63,111 nt of DNA from Amazonocrinis nigriterrae CENA67 (GTDB lineage Bacteria > Cyanobacteriota > Cyanobacteriia > Cyanobacteriales > Nostocaceae), in the NCBI RefSeq assembly GCF_016056305.1, contig NZ_JAECZC010000013.1:1-63111 (forward strand), in the 5' to 3' direction. Numbering within the stretch: position 1 is the first letter of the stretch; every line of letters begins with the position of its first letter. The notes under the pieces were generated by a model. It had not been told where the DNA came from, made no database searches, and was given only the letters and a program-made list of their open reading frames with translations. The position numbers and the translations under genes were made by a program. Below are positions 29,687 through 38,100 of the stretch, piece by piece.

Positions 29687-29735
29687 AAAGGAGCAGGGAT
29701 AATCAGATAAATCTCTGCTCCTTTCTCTTCCCTCT
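29687..29735 (+). terminator. tuf: Intrinsic terminator after tuf
   Basis: A 14-bp stem with one wobble, AAAGGAGCAGGGAT (29687-29700) against ATCTCTGCTCCTTT (29711-29724), a 10-nt loop, and a CTCTTCC tail. It begins 20 nt after the tuf stop. Confidence 0.85.
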
Positions 29736-29739
29736 ATAA

Positions 29740-29850
29740 AGTGATTGGGGATTGGGTATTAGGTATTAGACAGAAAAACGCTCTTTAATGAAGTAAATTC
29801 CTTCCCAGTCCCCAGCCCCTAGTCTCCAGTCCCTAGTCCCCAGTCCCCTT
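29740..29850. repeat. GGGGATTGGG and CCCAGTCCCC repeat tracts
   Basis: GATTGGGGATTGGGTATTAG (29743) and, further on, CCAGTCCCCAGCCCCTAG / CTCCAGTCCCTAGTCCCC words (29796-29846) lie between the tuf terminator and rpsJ and form an imperfect inverted pair. Confidence 0.65.
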
Positions 29851-29876
29851 AAAACTCAGAACCTGGACAATTTAAG

Positions 29877-30194
29877 ATGGCAACTCTACAGCAGCAGAAG
29901 ATTAGAATTCGTTTACAAGCTTTTGACCGTCGGTTATTAGATACATCTTGCGAGAAGATTGTAGATACAGCTAACCGCACTAACGCCACAGCTATAGGCC
30001 CGATTCCTCTACCAACAAAACGTAAAATCTACTGTGTGCTGCGATCGCCTCACGTAGATAAAGATTCGCGCGAACACTTTGAAACCCGCACCCATCGCCG
30101 GATTATTGATATTTACCAGCCTTCGTCTAAAACTATTGATGCCCTGATGAAACTAGACTTGCCATCGGGTGTGGACATTGAAGTCAAATTGTAA
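29877..30194 (+). CDS. rpsJ: 30S ribosomal protein S10
   Basis: A 105-residue S10 (NusE) protein: [20 protein letters not shown], the [29 protein letters not shown] loop, and [20 protein letters not shown]. It acts in the 30S head and in antitermination. In many bacteria rpsJ heads the S10 operon; in cyanobacteria it follows tuf, as here. A terminator and repeats lie between tuf and rpsJ and another terminator follows, so it is probably transcribed on its own. Confidence 0.98.
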   Translation: MATLQQQKIRIRLQAFDRRLLDTSCEKIVDTANRTNATAIGPIPLPTKRKIYCVLRSPHVDKDSREHFETRTHRRIIDIYQPSSKTIDALMKLDLPSGVDIEVKL

Positions 30195-30239
30195 TTTGTC
30201 AGTAGTCAGTCGTCAGTGGTCATTAACAACTGACTACTG

Positions 30240-30440
30240 ACCCTTACGGGTGACGCTCGCAAGCTCGCTAACGCTCTTGCTAACGGCAGTTACTCATGGG
30301 GGAGACCCCCAAGACCCTTCGGGTGACGCTCCTGCGTCGCTAACGCTACGCTAACGCCAGTTGCTCCACTTGGGCAAAGCCCAAGACCGCACTGGACTCA
30401 CCGTACTGCCTCACAACTAACAACTAACAACTGACTATTT
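30240..30440. repeat. Nested composite repeat (one element inside another)
   Basis: An outer GGCAGT (30285-30290)...ACTGCC (30405-30410) element, with its GGGGGAGACCCCC inner stem, is interrupted after CCCAAGACC. The inserted part ends in a second complete element, GCCAGT (30356-30361)...ACTGG (30391-30395), with stem CTTGGGCAAAGCCCAAG. The flanks are CAACTGAC/CAACTAAC tandem words. The order parallels 24790-24900, which lacks the inner copy. Confidence 0.6.
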
Positions 30441-30456
30441 GTACCAATATTTACCT

Positions 30457-30490
30457 AGCCCTGAAATAAATTTCTTCAGGGCTTTTTATT
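30457..30490 (+). terminator. rpsJ: Intrinsic terminator downstream of rpsJ
   Basis: AGCCCTGAA (30457-30465) pairs with TTCAGGGCT (30475-30483), followed directly by TTTTATT: a textbook intrinsic terminator, 260 nt after rpsJ on the far side of the repeats. Confidence 0.88.
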
Positions 30491-30581
30491 GGCTGGGAAA
30501 CAAAATGATAGAATGTAAACAAAGTACGGGAAAAGCAGAGAAGAATAAATTTTTAAAGATTAAAATTATACCAAGGTAAAA

Positions 30582-31232
30582 ATGACATTTTCTTCTAAAA
30601 TTGCAGTCCGTGAACTACCTCTGTTCCCGTTACCTGAAGTAGTTCTGTTTCCCACTAGACCATTACCTTTGCACATCTTTGAATTTCGCTACCGAATCAT
30701 GATGAACACGATTCTGGAGAGCGATCGCCGATTTGGAGTGTTAATGGTTGATCCAGTCAAAGGCACAATTGCGAATGTTGGTTGCTGTGCAGAAATAATT
30801 CATTACCAACGGCTGCCAGATGACCGGATGAAGATGTTGACATTGGGACAGCAGAGGTTTCGTGTTTTAGAGTATGTTCGTGAAAAGCCCTACCGTGTGG
30901 GCTTAGTAGAGTGGATTGAAGATCACCCACCTGCTAAAGATTTGCGCCCTTTGGCAAATGATGTAGAACAACTTTTGCGAGATGTTGTGCGTCTGTCTGC
31001 TAAATTAACAGAACAAAATATAGAACTGCCGGAAGAATTGCCTGATTTGCCAACAGAGCTATCTTATTGGGTAGCAAGCAACCTCTATGGTGTAGCAGCA
31101 GAGCAGCAGTCATTGTTAGAAATGCAAGATACTGCCGCTCGCTTAGAACGAGAAGCAGAAATTTTGACTTCTACTCGTAATCACTTGGCAGCTCGCTCTG
31201 TTCTCAAAGATACTTTTAATCAAAACTCATGA
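30582..31232 (+). CDS. Lon-substrate-binding (LON N-terminal) domain protein
   Basis: A 216-residue protein consisting of the Lon N-terminal domain only: ELPLFPLPEVVLFPTRPLPL, HIFEFRYRIMMNTILESDRRFGVL and GCCAEIIHYQRLPDDRMKML / GQQRFRVLEYVREKPY are the family signatures. It lacks the AAA+ and Ser-Lys protease parts of Lon. Such stand-alone proteins are conserved in cyanobacteria and plastids; a role in protein quality control is assumed but not shown. The helical C-terminus (about 125-216) replaces the coiled coil seen in Lon. It ends convergently with pheA at a shared inverted repeat. Confidence 0.9.
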   Translation: MTFSSKIAVRELPLFPLPEVVLFPTRPLPLHIFEFRYRIMMNTILESDRRFGVLMVDPVKGTIANVGCCAEIIHYQRLPDDRMKMLTLGQQRFRVLEYVREKPYRVGLVEWIEDHPPAKDLRPLANDVEQLLRDVVRLSAKLTEQNIELPEELPDLPTELSYWVASNLYGVAAEQQSLLEMQDTAARLEREAEILTSTRNHLAARSVLKDTFNQNS

Positions 31233-31236
31233 GTTA

Positions 31237-31273
31237 ATAGTCAATAGTCCAAAAATTTGTGACTATTGACTAT
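31237..31273. terminator. Bidirectional inverted repeat between convergent genes
   Basis: A perfect 13-bp repeat, ATAGTCAATAGTC and GACTATTGACTAT, with an 11-nt loop, centred between the Lon-domain gene stop and the pheA stop. Its TAGTCAATAG words belong to a dispersed repeat, apparently used here as a two-way terminator. Confidence 0.6.
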
Positions 31274-31277
31274 GCAC

Positions 31278-32156
31278 TTATAATTCCAGAGGGCTGATTG
31301 GCAAAACATTGTAGCTGCCAAAAATTTTAATGACTTCTGTGTAGGTAGTTAATTGTTCTAAAGCAGATTGCATTTGTGCTGAGGTGGTGTCTGCTTCTAG
31401 GTCAATGAAAAATAAGTATTCTCCAAGTGATCGCTTTGTTGGGCGTGATTCAATACGGCTAAGATTAATATTTAATTGAGCAAATACTTGCAGGGGTTTA
31501 ACCAGCGCTCCCGGCATGTTACTAGGTACAGTAAAAGCAAGGGAAGTATGACTAGCATCTGCTGAAGATATATGGTAGTCTGCTTCTGTTTGACTTTGAC
31601 TAACTACCCAAAAGCGAGTACAGTTTTCTGGATAATCGTTAATCCCACTGGCTAAAATAGGCAGGTTGTAGAGTTGAGCGCCTCTGCTAGATGTGATCAC
31701 TGCTGCGGTGTTATCACTTTCTAAATACTGTAGCGGCTCGGTTGTGGAATTAGTAGGAATCAACTTCACAGTAGGGAGAAACCTTTCTAACCAACCTTGA
31801 CATTGTGCCAAAGCTTGCGGGTGAGAATAAACAGTTTTAATGCTGTCTAAACCACTAGCACAAGAAATTAAAGTATGGACAATGGGCATGACCAAAGCCA
31901 ACTGAATTCGCAAATTGTCCAACTGCCAAAGTGTATCCATTGTCATGGTTACACTCCCTTCTATAGAATTTTCCACTGGTACAACAGCGAGTTGGGTGTA
32001 TCCTACAGCAACAGCTTGGAGTGACTGGGCAATGCTAGGATAGGGGCATAAGGTAGCTGCAATTCCTGTCTTCTTGATTAGTGAATTAACATAGAAAATA
32101 GCTGCTTGTTCAGTGTAAGTGCCCCGAGGCCCTAAATGGGCAATGGATAAGGTCAT
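31278..32156 (-). CDS. pheA: Prephenate dehydratase
   Basis: A 292-residue monofunctional enzyme converting prephenate to phenylpyruvate for phenylalanine synthesis. The catalytic domain starts IAHLGPRGTYTEQAA and includes VVPVENSIEGSVTMTMDTLW and the active-site motif NCTRFWVV (Thr-Arg-Phe). A C-terminal ACT domain with IESRPTKRSLGEYLFFIDLE is the phenylalanine-binding allosteric site (ESRP motif), so feedback inhibition by Phe is expected. Chorismate mutase is not fused. Start ATG gives the standard N-terminus. Confidence 0.96.
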   Translation of the reverse strand: MTLSIAHLGPRGTYTEQAAIFYVNSLIKKTGIAATLCPYPSIAQSLQAVAVGYTQLAVVPVENSIEGSVTMTMDTLWQLDNLRIQLALVMPIVHTLISCASGLDSIKTVYSHPQALAQCQGWLERFLPTVKLIPTNSTTEPLQYLESDNTAAVITSSRGAQLYNLPILASGINDYPENCTRFWVVSQSQTEADYHISSADASHTSLAFTVPSNMPGALVKPLQVFAQLNINLSRIESRPTKRSLGEYLFFIDLEADTTSAQMQSALEQLTTYTEVIKIFGSYNVLPISPLEL

Positions 32157-32235
32157 AAGTTAAGCCTGAGTTATCTGTTAGCTCTATAGACTATATCTTA
32201 GGAAAATCAAGCCTTTATTCATTAGTAAGATTGGT

Positions 32236-33960
32236 TTAATAGTCATTATTGTTTTGAGTGACACAATGATACAGTTTATAGCTGTATTCGCCAGCAGATT
32301 TTCCATATTGGTTGTCACGGAAACATTGCTGAGATTCCAAATCTACTGGAGTGCGAAATTCTATCAACCATAAATCTAAAGGTCGTGGAATTTTAGTAAG
32401 GTGTTCGCGAAACACTTGCATGGCTTGGGTATATTCTTTAGTCTCTGGGTCTTGATGAGCTAAGAAAAACTGAAAGTTTTGGGCAGGTAAGTGTTGGAAT
32501 TCCCAAGCTAACCCCATCATTCTACCAGTTTGTCCATGATGAATGTGGTTAGTAGCAATTAGTACTTTATCTGGAGATACTTTTTGGATCAAAGAAGCGA
32601 GGATGTCAGGACGTTGGTTTTGCAGATAGCCCAAATTCCAAACTACTGTCACCCCTCCCAGCATTGCCATCAGCCAAATGATGCTGACCGCAACTTTGCC
32701 ATTCACAAACGGCCAAAATTTCTGTTTATACTGGTTTAAATTCTTTATTCGATACCAACAGCCTGCTAATGCAGCACCCAAAAGTAAAATTATGACTGGT
32801 GCATAGATAAATTGGAAACGAGCAGCTAAGGTTAAATCCTTGCCTAGACCGTAGGTAAAACACAGGCATAAAGCGATCGCACCGATGACATACCCACTCA
32901 AGATTTGCATGGCTAGATACGTATCAGGCTGTTGCTGCTGTATTTTTAGCCCATAAGTGAGATAAGGTAAGCTCCACAGCAAAAACAGCAAAGTTACTAA
33001 ACCAGAAACAATCACAATCACCATAGGTAAATTTGTGATTGCTGAAGGTAGCAACAATAGCATACTCATAGCCCAAAGTAGTAATCGTCCTATTGGTTCT
33101 AACCATCTAAGATGAGGATTGCTACTCGCAACCCAGTTTGTCAGTTCATTGTCAGGAATACTTTTCAGGACGGGTATCCAAACAAGACATCCAATCAATG
33201 TTCCCAAAGTAACTAACACAATACGCCACCAATAGCTGTGTAAGTCAGCACCTCTACTCTGCTTAATTTTTCTCCAAATTTGCCACAGCAGCACAAAGCC
33301 TTCACCACACAGAGTCAAAGTGAAAAAATAATGGGTGGCTACCCCTAAACTGTTGATTACTACCCAAGCTAATACTACCCAAATAGGCAAAGGTTTTTGA
33401 CGATGGATAGTCTGAATTGCTGTGATAAAGCAACATAGAGAAGCAATCACTAGCAAAATTACCAAAGTGTAATGACGCGCTTCTCTAGCTAGGAAAACAG
33501 CGTAGGGAGAAACTGCCATTATTGCTGCTGCCATCTGACCAACCAACTTAGAACCAAAGGCTAAATAGCCAAAGCCAAACATAGCAGGAATTGATGCAAC
33601 CCCCAATAAAGCACTCAGCGATCGCGCTGCCCAGATTGAAGCTAGTTCTCCTGTAGGTGAAAATAATTTCATCCAGAAATGGGCTAGGGCAAAATAGACC
33701 GGAGGATGAGTACTTTCATCAAGCAGATGTTGGATAACAGCGCTGATTCCAGCAGTAGCAGTAGGTTGCAGTGGCTGCATGAGAACATCTGAACTAATGA
33801 ACTGATTCAGCGGTACTGTGCGAAAACTATTGCCCAAGCTAAAAACGATCGTTGCACACTCATCAGTCCAAGGAGGTAGAGATTCTAGACGCAGAAAGCG
33901 TAGACCAGTGCCAATTGCTAACCATAGCAGCATTAGCAATAAATGATGATGATTCTTCAT
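32236..33960 (-). CDS. GT39-type membrane glycosyltransferase
   Basis: A 574-residue polytopic protein of the dolichyl-phosphate-mannose-mannosyltransferase (GT-C) type. After the first helix comes ESLPPWTDECATIVFSLG with the acidic pair Asp33-Glu34, then ESTHPPVYFALAHFWM, RSLSALLGVASIPAMFGFG and FLAREARHYTLVIL, motifs of the cyanobacterial GT39 branch. About eleven helices end near residue 440, with a soluble C-terminal domain ending in CFRDNQYGKSAGEYSYKLYH. It presumably moves sugars from polyprenyl-phosphate to an outer-surface acceptor. Downstream of the VOC pseudogene and not in an operon. Confidence 0.85.
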   Translation of the reverse strand: MKNHHHLLLMLLWLAIGTGLRFLRLESLPPWTDECATIVFSLGNSFRTVPLNQFISSDVLMQPLQPTATAGISAVIQHLLDESTHPPVYFALAHFWMKLFSPTGELASIWAARSLSALLGVASIPAMFGFGYLAFGSKLVGQMAAAIMAVSPYAVFLAREARHYTLVILLVIASLCCFITAIQTIHRQKPLPIWVVLAWVVINSLGVATHYFFTLTLCGEGFVLLWQIWRKIKQSRGADLHSYWWRIVLVTLGTLIGCLVWIPVLKSIPDNELTNWVASSNPHLRWLEPIGRLLLWAMSMLLLLPSAITNLPMVIVIVSGLVTLLFLLWSLPYLTYGLKIQQQQPDTYLAMQILSGYVIGAIALCLCFTYGLGKDLTLAARFQFIYAPVIILLLGAALAGCWYRIKNLNQYKQKFWPFVNGKVAVSIIWLMAMLGGVTVVWNLGYLQNQRPDILASLIQKVSPDKVLIATNHIHHGQTGRMMGLAWEFQHLPAQNFQFFLAHQDPETKEYTQAMQVFREHLTKIPRPLDLWLIEFRTPVDLESQQCFRDNQYGKSAGEYSYKLYHCVTQNNNDY

Positions 33961-34035
33961 TAACGCGATGTCATACCAGTTGCAATCAAAAATAGTAATT
34001 GAAGTCTGGGAAGATCAGCGGGAGTAATTAAGTAA

Positions 34036-34316
34036 TTGTTCAGAAGCTTACCACTGGATTGGTTTTTGCGAGAAGGCATTTCCCAAGGATTCCAAAAGAA
34101 TAATTGGCCAAATCTACCTGTGGGGATTGAAATGGCTTTTGTGACAGACGATATAGTAACAGCTTTTGCGCTTGCCATAGAAACTGGGGCTGTGGTTATT
34201 GTAAATCTGAAAGCTAAGTATTAAGGCAAGGGCAAATAGTGCCTTATGTACCCGATTTACACAGCATTCCCCTTGAAATTCTAAGTAATTCAGTGGAAAA
34301 AAATCTAACTCTGTAA
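34036..34316 (+). pseudogene. VOC (glyoxalase-like) family remnant
   Basis: The frame at 34036 reads ...GFQKNNWPNLPVGIEMAFVT, DDIVTAFALAIETGAVVIVN and KAKY, then stops (TAA 34222). In the +2 frame from 34230 it resumes with GQIVPYVPDLHSIPLEILSN. Together these match the C-terminal half of VOC/PhnB-like glyoxalase proteins (GIEIAFVTDDV...AGA...KPWGQTVAYVRDLNG-LVEI type), so a frameshift and truncation have killed the gene. The N-terminal half cannot be traced. Confidence 0.65.
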
Positions 34317-34629
34317 AGAAAAATCAAGCAGGTTAAATACTTTATTCATTTTCTGTTTTCCTTATCTGTCTTGGGGAATCACTTGACAAGTGACACTAAA
34401 CATGGGTAATTTGAACTAAATAATTACCTACCACTTAAGCTATAATTTATCTTTCTGAAGTTGTAAAATAAAATTTATAAAACTATCTCAATGATGAATG
34501 GTAACTATAAAAAAATATAGTTTTTAAAATAAATCAGTCGAGATAAATAGTGTTTTTAGTGAATTAAAATTAATAAACATAATAAATTAATTAATAATAG
34601 AAGTATTAAACAATTATTTCCAGGAACTC
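34317..34629. other. AT-rich intergenic region
   Basis: Very AT-rich with long A/T runs (34500-34610); no gene or clear structure recognised. Confidence 0.5.
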
Positions 34630-35217
34630 ATGGCTACCAAGTTTACTGCCTCTCAATCGGTAGAAATTGCTGTACCACAGCAGCCTATTCCCATTCAGCA
34701 CTACTTGCGTCAGCCTCAACGTTTGGTTAATGCTTTGGTTGACAGCAGCCGTATTCAGCAGCTTTCTGAGGAAGTATTTCGCTTAAAAATGCGTCCTCTG
34801 GCTTTTATGTCCGTAAGTATTCAACCGACTGTAGACATGAGAGTCTGGGCAGAATCAAATGGAATAATTTATTTGCGATCGCTCTCGTGTGAAATCGTTG
34901 GTTTAGAGTACATTAACCAGCGCTTTACTCTCAATTTACAGGGGCATTTGTCTCCCTACCAGCGAAGTACTGGTACGCGCCTCCAAGGAAAAGCGGATCT
35001 AGAAGTACAAGTGGATCTACCACCGCCATTTTCTCTGACTCCCAAACCAATTTTAGAAGCTACTGGTAATGGTTTACTCAAGAGTGTGCTGGTGACAGTT
35101 AAGCAAAGATTGCTTCATCAATTGTTGGCAGACTATCGCAATTGGGTCATTTTGCAAACAAAACAAAAAGCGCTAGGTGATAACAGTGCTGATCTACCAA
35201 TCTTCAATATAGAGTAA
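34630..35217 (+). CDS. DUF1997 family protein
   Basis: A 195-residue soluble protein of the DUF1997 family found in cyanobacteria and plants: IQHYLRQPQRLVNALVDSSR, FRLKMRPLAFMSVSIQPTVD and GLEYINQRFTLNLQGHLSPY fit the family, which resembles lipid-binding SRPBCC-type folds. No catalytic motif is evident. A start at the ATG follows CCAGGAACTC. The C-terminal helix ends KQRLLHQLLADYRNWVILQ. Function not established. Confidence 0.85.
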   Translation: MATKFTASQSVEIAVPQQPIPIQHYLRQPQRLVNALVDSSRIQQLSEEVFRLKMRPLAFMSVSIQPTVDMRVWAESNGIIYLRSLSCEIVGLEYINQRFTLNLQGHLSPYQRSTGTRLQGKADLEVQVDLPPPFSLTPKPILEATGNGLLKSVLVTVKQRLLHQLLADYRNWVILQTKQKALGDNSADLPIFNIE

Positions 35218-35235
35218 TGTTGTATTTGCTACATT

Positions 35236-35335
35236 GTAGGAGGCAGGAGTTAGGAATAAGGAGTGAGGAGTTAGGAGTAAAGAATTATTCCCCTCATCTC
35301 CCCATTTCCTTATCTCCTCATTGTTCTCCCTCACT
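35236..35335. repeat. AGGAGTTAGGAGT / CTCCTCAT repeat tract
   Basis: GGAGGCAGGAGTTAGGAATA, AGGAGTGAGGAGTTAGGAGT and complementary CCCCTCATCTCCCCATTTCC words after the DUF1997 gene. The same words occur in frame inside the radical SAM gene at 39562-39600. Confidence 0.7.
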
Positions 35336-35347
35336 TAGAATACAGGA

Positions 35348-35974
35348 CTAAATTTGGCAGGGACTAAAGGACTTGCGATGTAGGGGTGAGGGGCCATATT
35401 CTCGCAATGCCAACAAATGCTTTTGGCTGCCGTAACCTTTGTTACGTGCTAGGTCATACATCGGATACTTGGATGCTAGACGTAACACCAACTCGTCACG
35501 CCAAACTTTAGCCATAATACTAGCTGCGGCAATAGAAAGCGATCGCTCGTCCCCTTTCACTATTGTTTGTTGCGGCACGAGCAAATCTTTGACTAACTGA
35601 TTACCATCAACCAAACAAATTTCTGGCTGTACCTTCAGCTTCTGTACAGCCCGCTTCATAGCTAACAGTGTAGCCTGCAAAATATTTATTCGGTCAATTT
35701 CGGCAGTAGAAGCAAAACCTATTTTCCAGTCAATTGCCAGCACCGAAATTCGCTGTGCTAGCTGAGTTCTACGAACACTAGACAGCTTTTTACTGTCTTT
35801 TATATCAGCTGCCATCAGTTCGCTCAAAGCACTAGCTGGTAGGATCACAGCTGCTGCAACTACAGGGCCAAATAAGGCACCTCGCCCGACTTCATCCACG
35901 CCAGCTACCAACCCTGGAATAGCTGACATGGGCGACAATTCCAACCAACTCGATTCACTCTTCAGTGCTGACAT
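35348..35974 (-). CDS. rnhB: Ribonuclease HII
   Basis: A 208-residue RNase HII, which nicks RNA-DNA hybrids and removes single ribonucleotides from DNA. Catalytic residues are visible: Asp27 and Glu28 in VAGVDEVGRGALFGPVV, Asp in CLVDGNQ, and KGDERSLSIAAASIMAKVWR with the fourth acidic position. The LARNKGYGSQKHLLALREYG and SPLHRKSF motifs are typical. Length is normal. It lies downstream of rne on the same strand, separated by an AT-rich inverted repeat, a frequent pairing in cyanobacteria. Confidence 0.96.
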   Translation of the reverse strand: MSALKSESSWLELSPMSAIPGLVAGVDEVGRGALFGPVVAAAVILPASALSELMAADIKDSKKLSSVRRTQLAQRISVLAIDWKIGFASTAEIDRINILQATLLAMKRAVQKLKVQPEICLVDGNQLVKDLLVPQQTIVKGDERSLSIAAASIMAKVWRDELVLRLASKYPMYDLARNKGYGSQKHLLALREYGPSPLHRKSFSPCQI

Positions 35975-36033
35975 AATTAAAAATTAAAAATTGAGAATTA
36001 AAAATTTTTAATTTTGCATTTTTAATTTTTAAT
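35975..36033. repeat. AATTAAAAATT inverted repeat tract
   Basis: AATTAAAAATTAAAAATTGA and a complementary AATTTTTAATTTTGCATTTT tract fill the whole rne-rnhB gap; it can fold on itself and might limit read-through. Confidence 0.7.
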
Positions 36034-38100
36034 TTACTCTTGGAAGGACGTATCCTCTACCGCAGAGGAACGACGGCGGCGGCGACGGCTAGCAGTAGTG
36101 GTGCTATTTGCTTCAGTTTCCTCTGAAATTGGTGGTATTTCTGTTTGCTCAGATGTATTTTCGGGCAAGGATGGCTCTTTGATTACAGCTTGTACTGTAT
36201 TTGTCTTGACTTCAGTATTGTCTATTTCAGAAACAGCTGAGTCTGTTGTTGATTCCGTGGGTACAGTTGGCTGTTGTCCAGGCTGAACAATGTTAATAAT
36301 TACAGACTTAGGATTTTTGACTTCGCGATCTAACTTGACTAGAGGCGAAACTCCCATCAAGGCAAAAACATCCTGTTCTTCTAGGCTCATTTCTACAGTT
36401 CTAATTTCCGGTGGTTCTACCACTGGTTTAACTGGTTCTACCTTGGTAACTACTTTGTTACGTTCTGCCCGTTCAGTCCAACCTGATTTGCCCAAGGTGG
36501 GTGAGGGAATATCTGGCGTTGTACCTAGTTCTGCTTCGCCATCTAAGTCTAAGTCTGGCTCATTGTCAAAACCCAGTGGATTAGTACTAATCCGGGGTTC
36601 ATCTTTCCCATTTCCCCCATTGATGCCAATGCGTCTACGACGGGTGCGTGTAGTACGTTTGTTCTGATCGCCAAGTTCTTGATAGCTGGGATGATTAATT
36701 AAATTCAAGCCGCTCAAGTCGGAATCGGCATCAAATCCTTCACTAAAGGTATCGTAGGTTTCTCTTGGTTCCGTAATTCGCGCAGTTGGTAGACGTGGTT
36801 CTCTGTGAGGCAGAGATACAAAACGTTCTGGGATTTCTGCTGTGGTTGGTAATCGGCTTTCAGTTTCTCCAGGCAGACGTACAGTATGTCCTAAACCACC
36901 ACATGTGGGGCAAGTTTCACCAAACAGTTCGTAAATATTTTGACCTTGGCGCTTGCGGGTCAGTTCTACCAAACCGAGTTCGGTTAGTTGGGCAATCTGA
37001 GGACGAGCTTTGTCTGCTTTGAGTGCTTTATTGAAGTGTTCTAGAACCTGTAATTGGTCGCGTCGCGATTCCATATCAATGAAGTCAACGACGATTACCC
37101 CGGCAATATTCCGCAGCCGTAACTGACGGGCAATTTCTGTTGCTGCTTCACAGTTTGTCCATAGAACTGTTTCTCTAGCTGTTGCCGATCGCGTAAAGGA
37201 ACCAGAGTTGACATCGATTACTGTTAATGCTTCAGTCGGCTCAATGATGATGTAACCGCCAGAAGGTAAGTCTACTCTGGGTTTGAGAGCTTCTCTAATA
37301 GCGGCATTAATGCGGAAATATTCTAAAATCGGAGAGCGATCGCGGTGATGGTCAATTAACAATCCTTGTGGTGTCTGACCACCACTCCAGTTCTGCAAAT
37401 ACTGTTTGACCCGCTTCAACCCAGTACTGGAATCCACAACGATGCGATTCACATCCGCACCGTACATATCTCGCAATACGCGCTGGATAAAGTCATCGTC
37501 TCGATTTAACAAAGCTGGGGCACGGGTAGAATGGGCTTCTTGCTGAATTGCCTCCCATTGCTTTTGCAGCACCTCCAGATCTTCCATAATTGCTTCTTCT
37601 GGTTTGCCTTCAGCTTCGGTACGCACTAGCAAACCCATACCTGCCGGTTTGATCAAGATTGCCAGGGCCCGCAAGCGGTTGCGTTCACTTTCACTCTTAA
37701 TCCGCCGCGACAAGTTTACACCCCTACCATAGGGCATCAATACAACATACCGCCCAGGTAAAGTAATGTTACCAGTGAGCCTCGGCCCTTTTGTCCCTGT
37801 TGGCTCCTTCATTACTTGCACCAACACTTTTTGCTGTGGTGCCAATAATTCTGTGATGGCTGCTGCTGTTCGCTTCAGCTTTAACGGCCCCAAATCAGTT
37901 ACATGAATAAAACCGTTGCGTTCTGGATCGCCAATATTGACAAAAGCCGCATCTATCCCAGGTAATACATTTTCTACTACGCCTAAATATATATCACCTA
38001 TTTGGTGATGTCCTGTGGCTACAACGAGTTCTTGTATTTGATCTTCAGAAAAGACAGCAGCAATTTGATGCTGCTCAGCGATGATAATTTGTTTTGGCAT
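36034..38100 (-). CDS. rne: Ribonuclease E/G (cyanobacterial short RNase E)
   Basis: A 688-residue endoribonuclease controlling mRNA decay and rRNA/tRNA processing. The catalytic part (about 1-405) has the S1 domain (GDIYLGVVENVLPGIDAAFV), the DNase I-like metal site in ALTVIDVNSGSF and VVDFIDMESRRDQ, and the zinc-link CPTCGG (about 396-401). The rest is a low-complexity tail ending with nine residues RRRRRRSSA (672-680), the arginine-rich motif reported in cyanobacteria to recruit PNPase. The enzyme lacks the long scaffold of E. coli RNase E. Upstream is a 557-nt gap; rne is known to autoregulate through its leader in other bacteria. Confidence 0.95.
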   Translation of the reverse strand: MPKQIIIAEQHQIAAVFSEDQIQELVVATGHHQIGDIYLGVVENVLPGIDAAFVNIGDPERNGFIHVTDLGPLKLKRTAAAITELLAPQQKVLVQVMKEPTGTKGPRLTGNITLPGRYVVLMPYGRGVNLSRRIKSESERNRLRALAILIKPAGMGLLVRTEAEGKPEEAIMEDLEVLQKQWEAIQQEAHSTRAPALLNRDDDFIQRVLRDMYGADVNRIVVDSSTGLKRVKQYLQNWSGGQTPQGLLIDHHRDRSPILEYFRINAAIREALKPRVDLPSGGYIIIEPTEALTVIDVNSGSFTRSATARETVLWTNCEAATEIARQLRLRNIAGVIVVDFIDMESRRDQLQVLEHFNKALKADKARPQIAQLTELGLVELTRKRQGQNIYELFGETCPTCGGLGHTVRLPGETESRLPTTAEIPERFVSLPHREPRLPTARITEPRETYDTFSEGFDADSDLSGLNLINHPSYQELGDQNKRTTRTRRRRIGINGGNGKDEPRISTNPLGFDNEPDLDLDGEAELGTTPDIPSPTLGKSGWTERAERNKVVTKVEPVKPVVEPPEIRTVEMSLEEQDVFALMGVSPLVKLDREVKNPKSVIINIVQPGQQPTVPTESTTDSAVSEIDNTEVKTNTVQAVIKEPSLPENTSEQTEIPPISEETEANSTTTASRRRRRRSSAVEDTSFQE

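Larger units (their letters stand above)
30195..30581. other. Repeat-filled region after rpsJ
   Basis: Almost fully made of CAACTGAC-type tandem words, the TTACGGGTGACGCTC repeat and two interleaved inverted-repeat elements (30240-30440), then the rpsJ terminator at 30457-30490. Confidence 0.7.

Noticed and set aside
33960-34178. 72-codon minus-strand frame upstream of the GT39 gene
   Set aside because: Antisense to the VOC pseudogene, which explains the sequence better.
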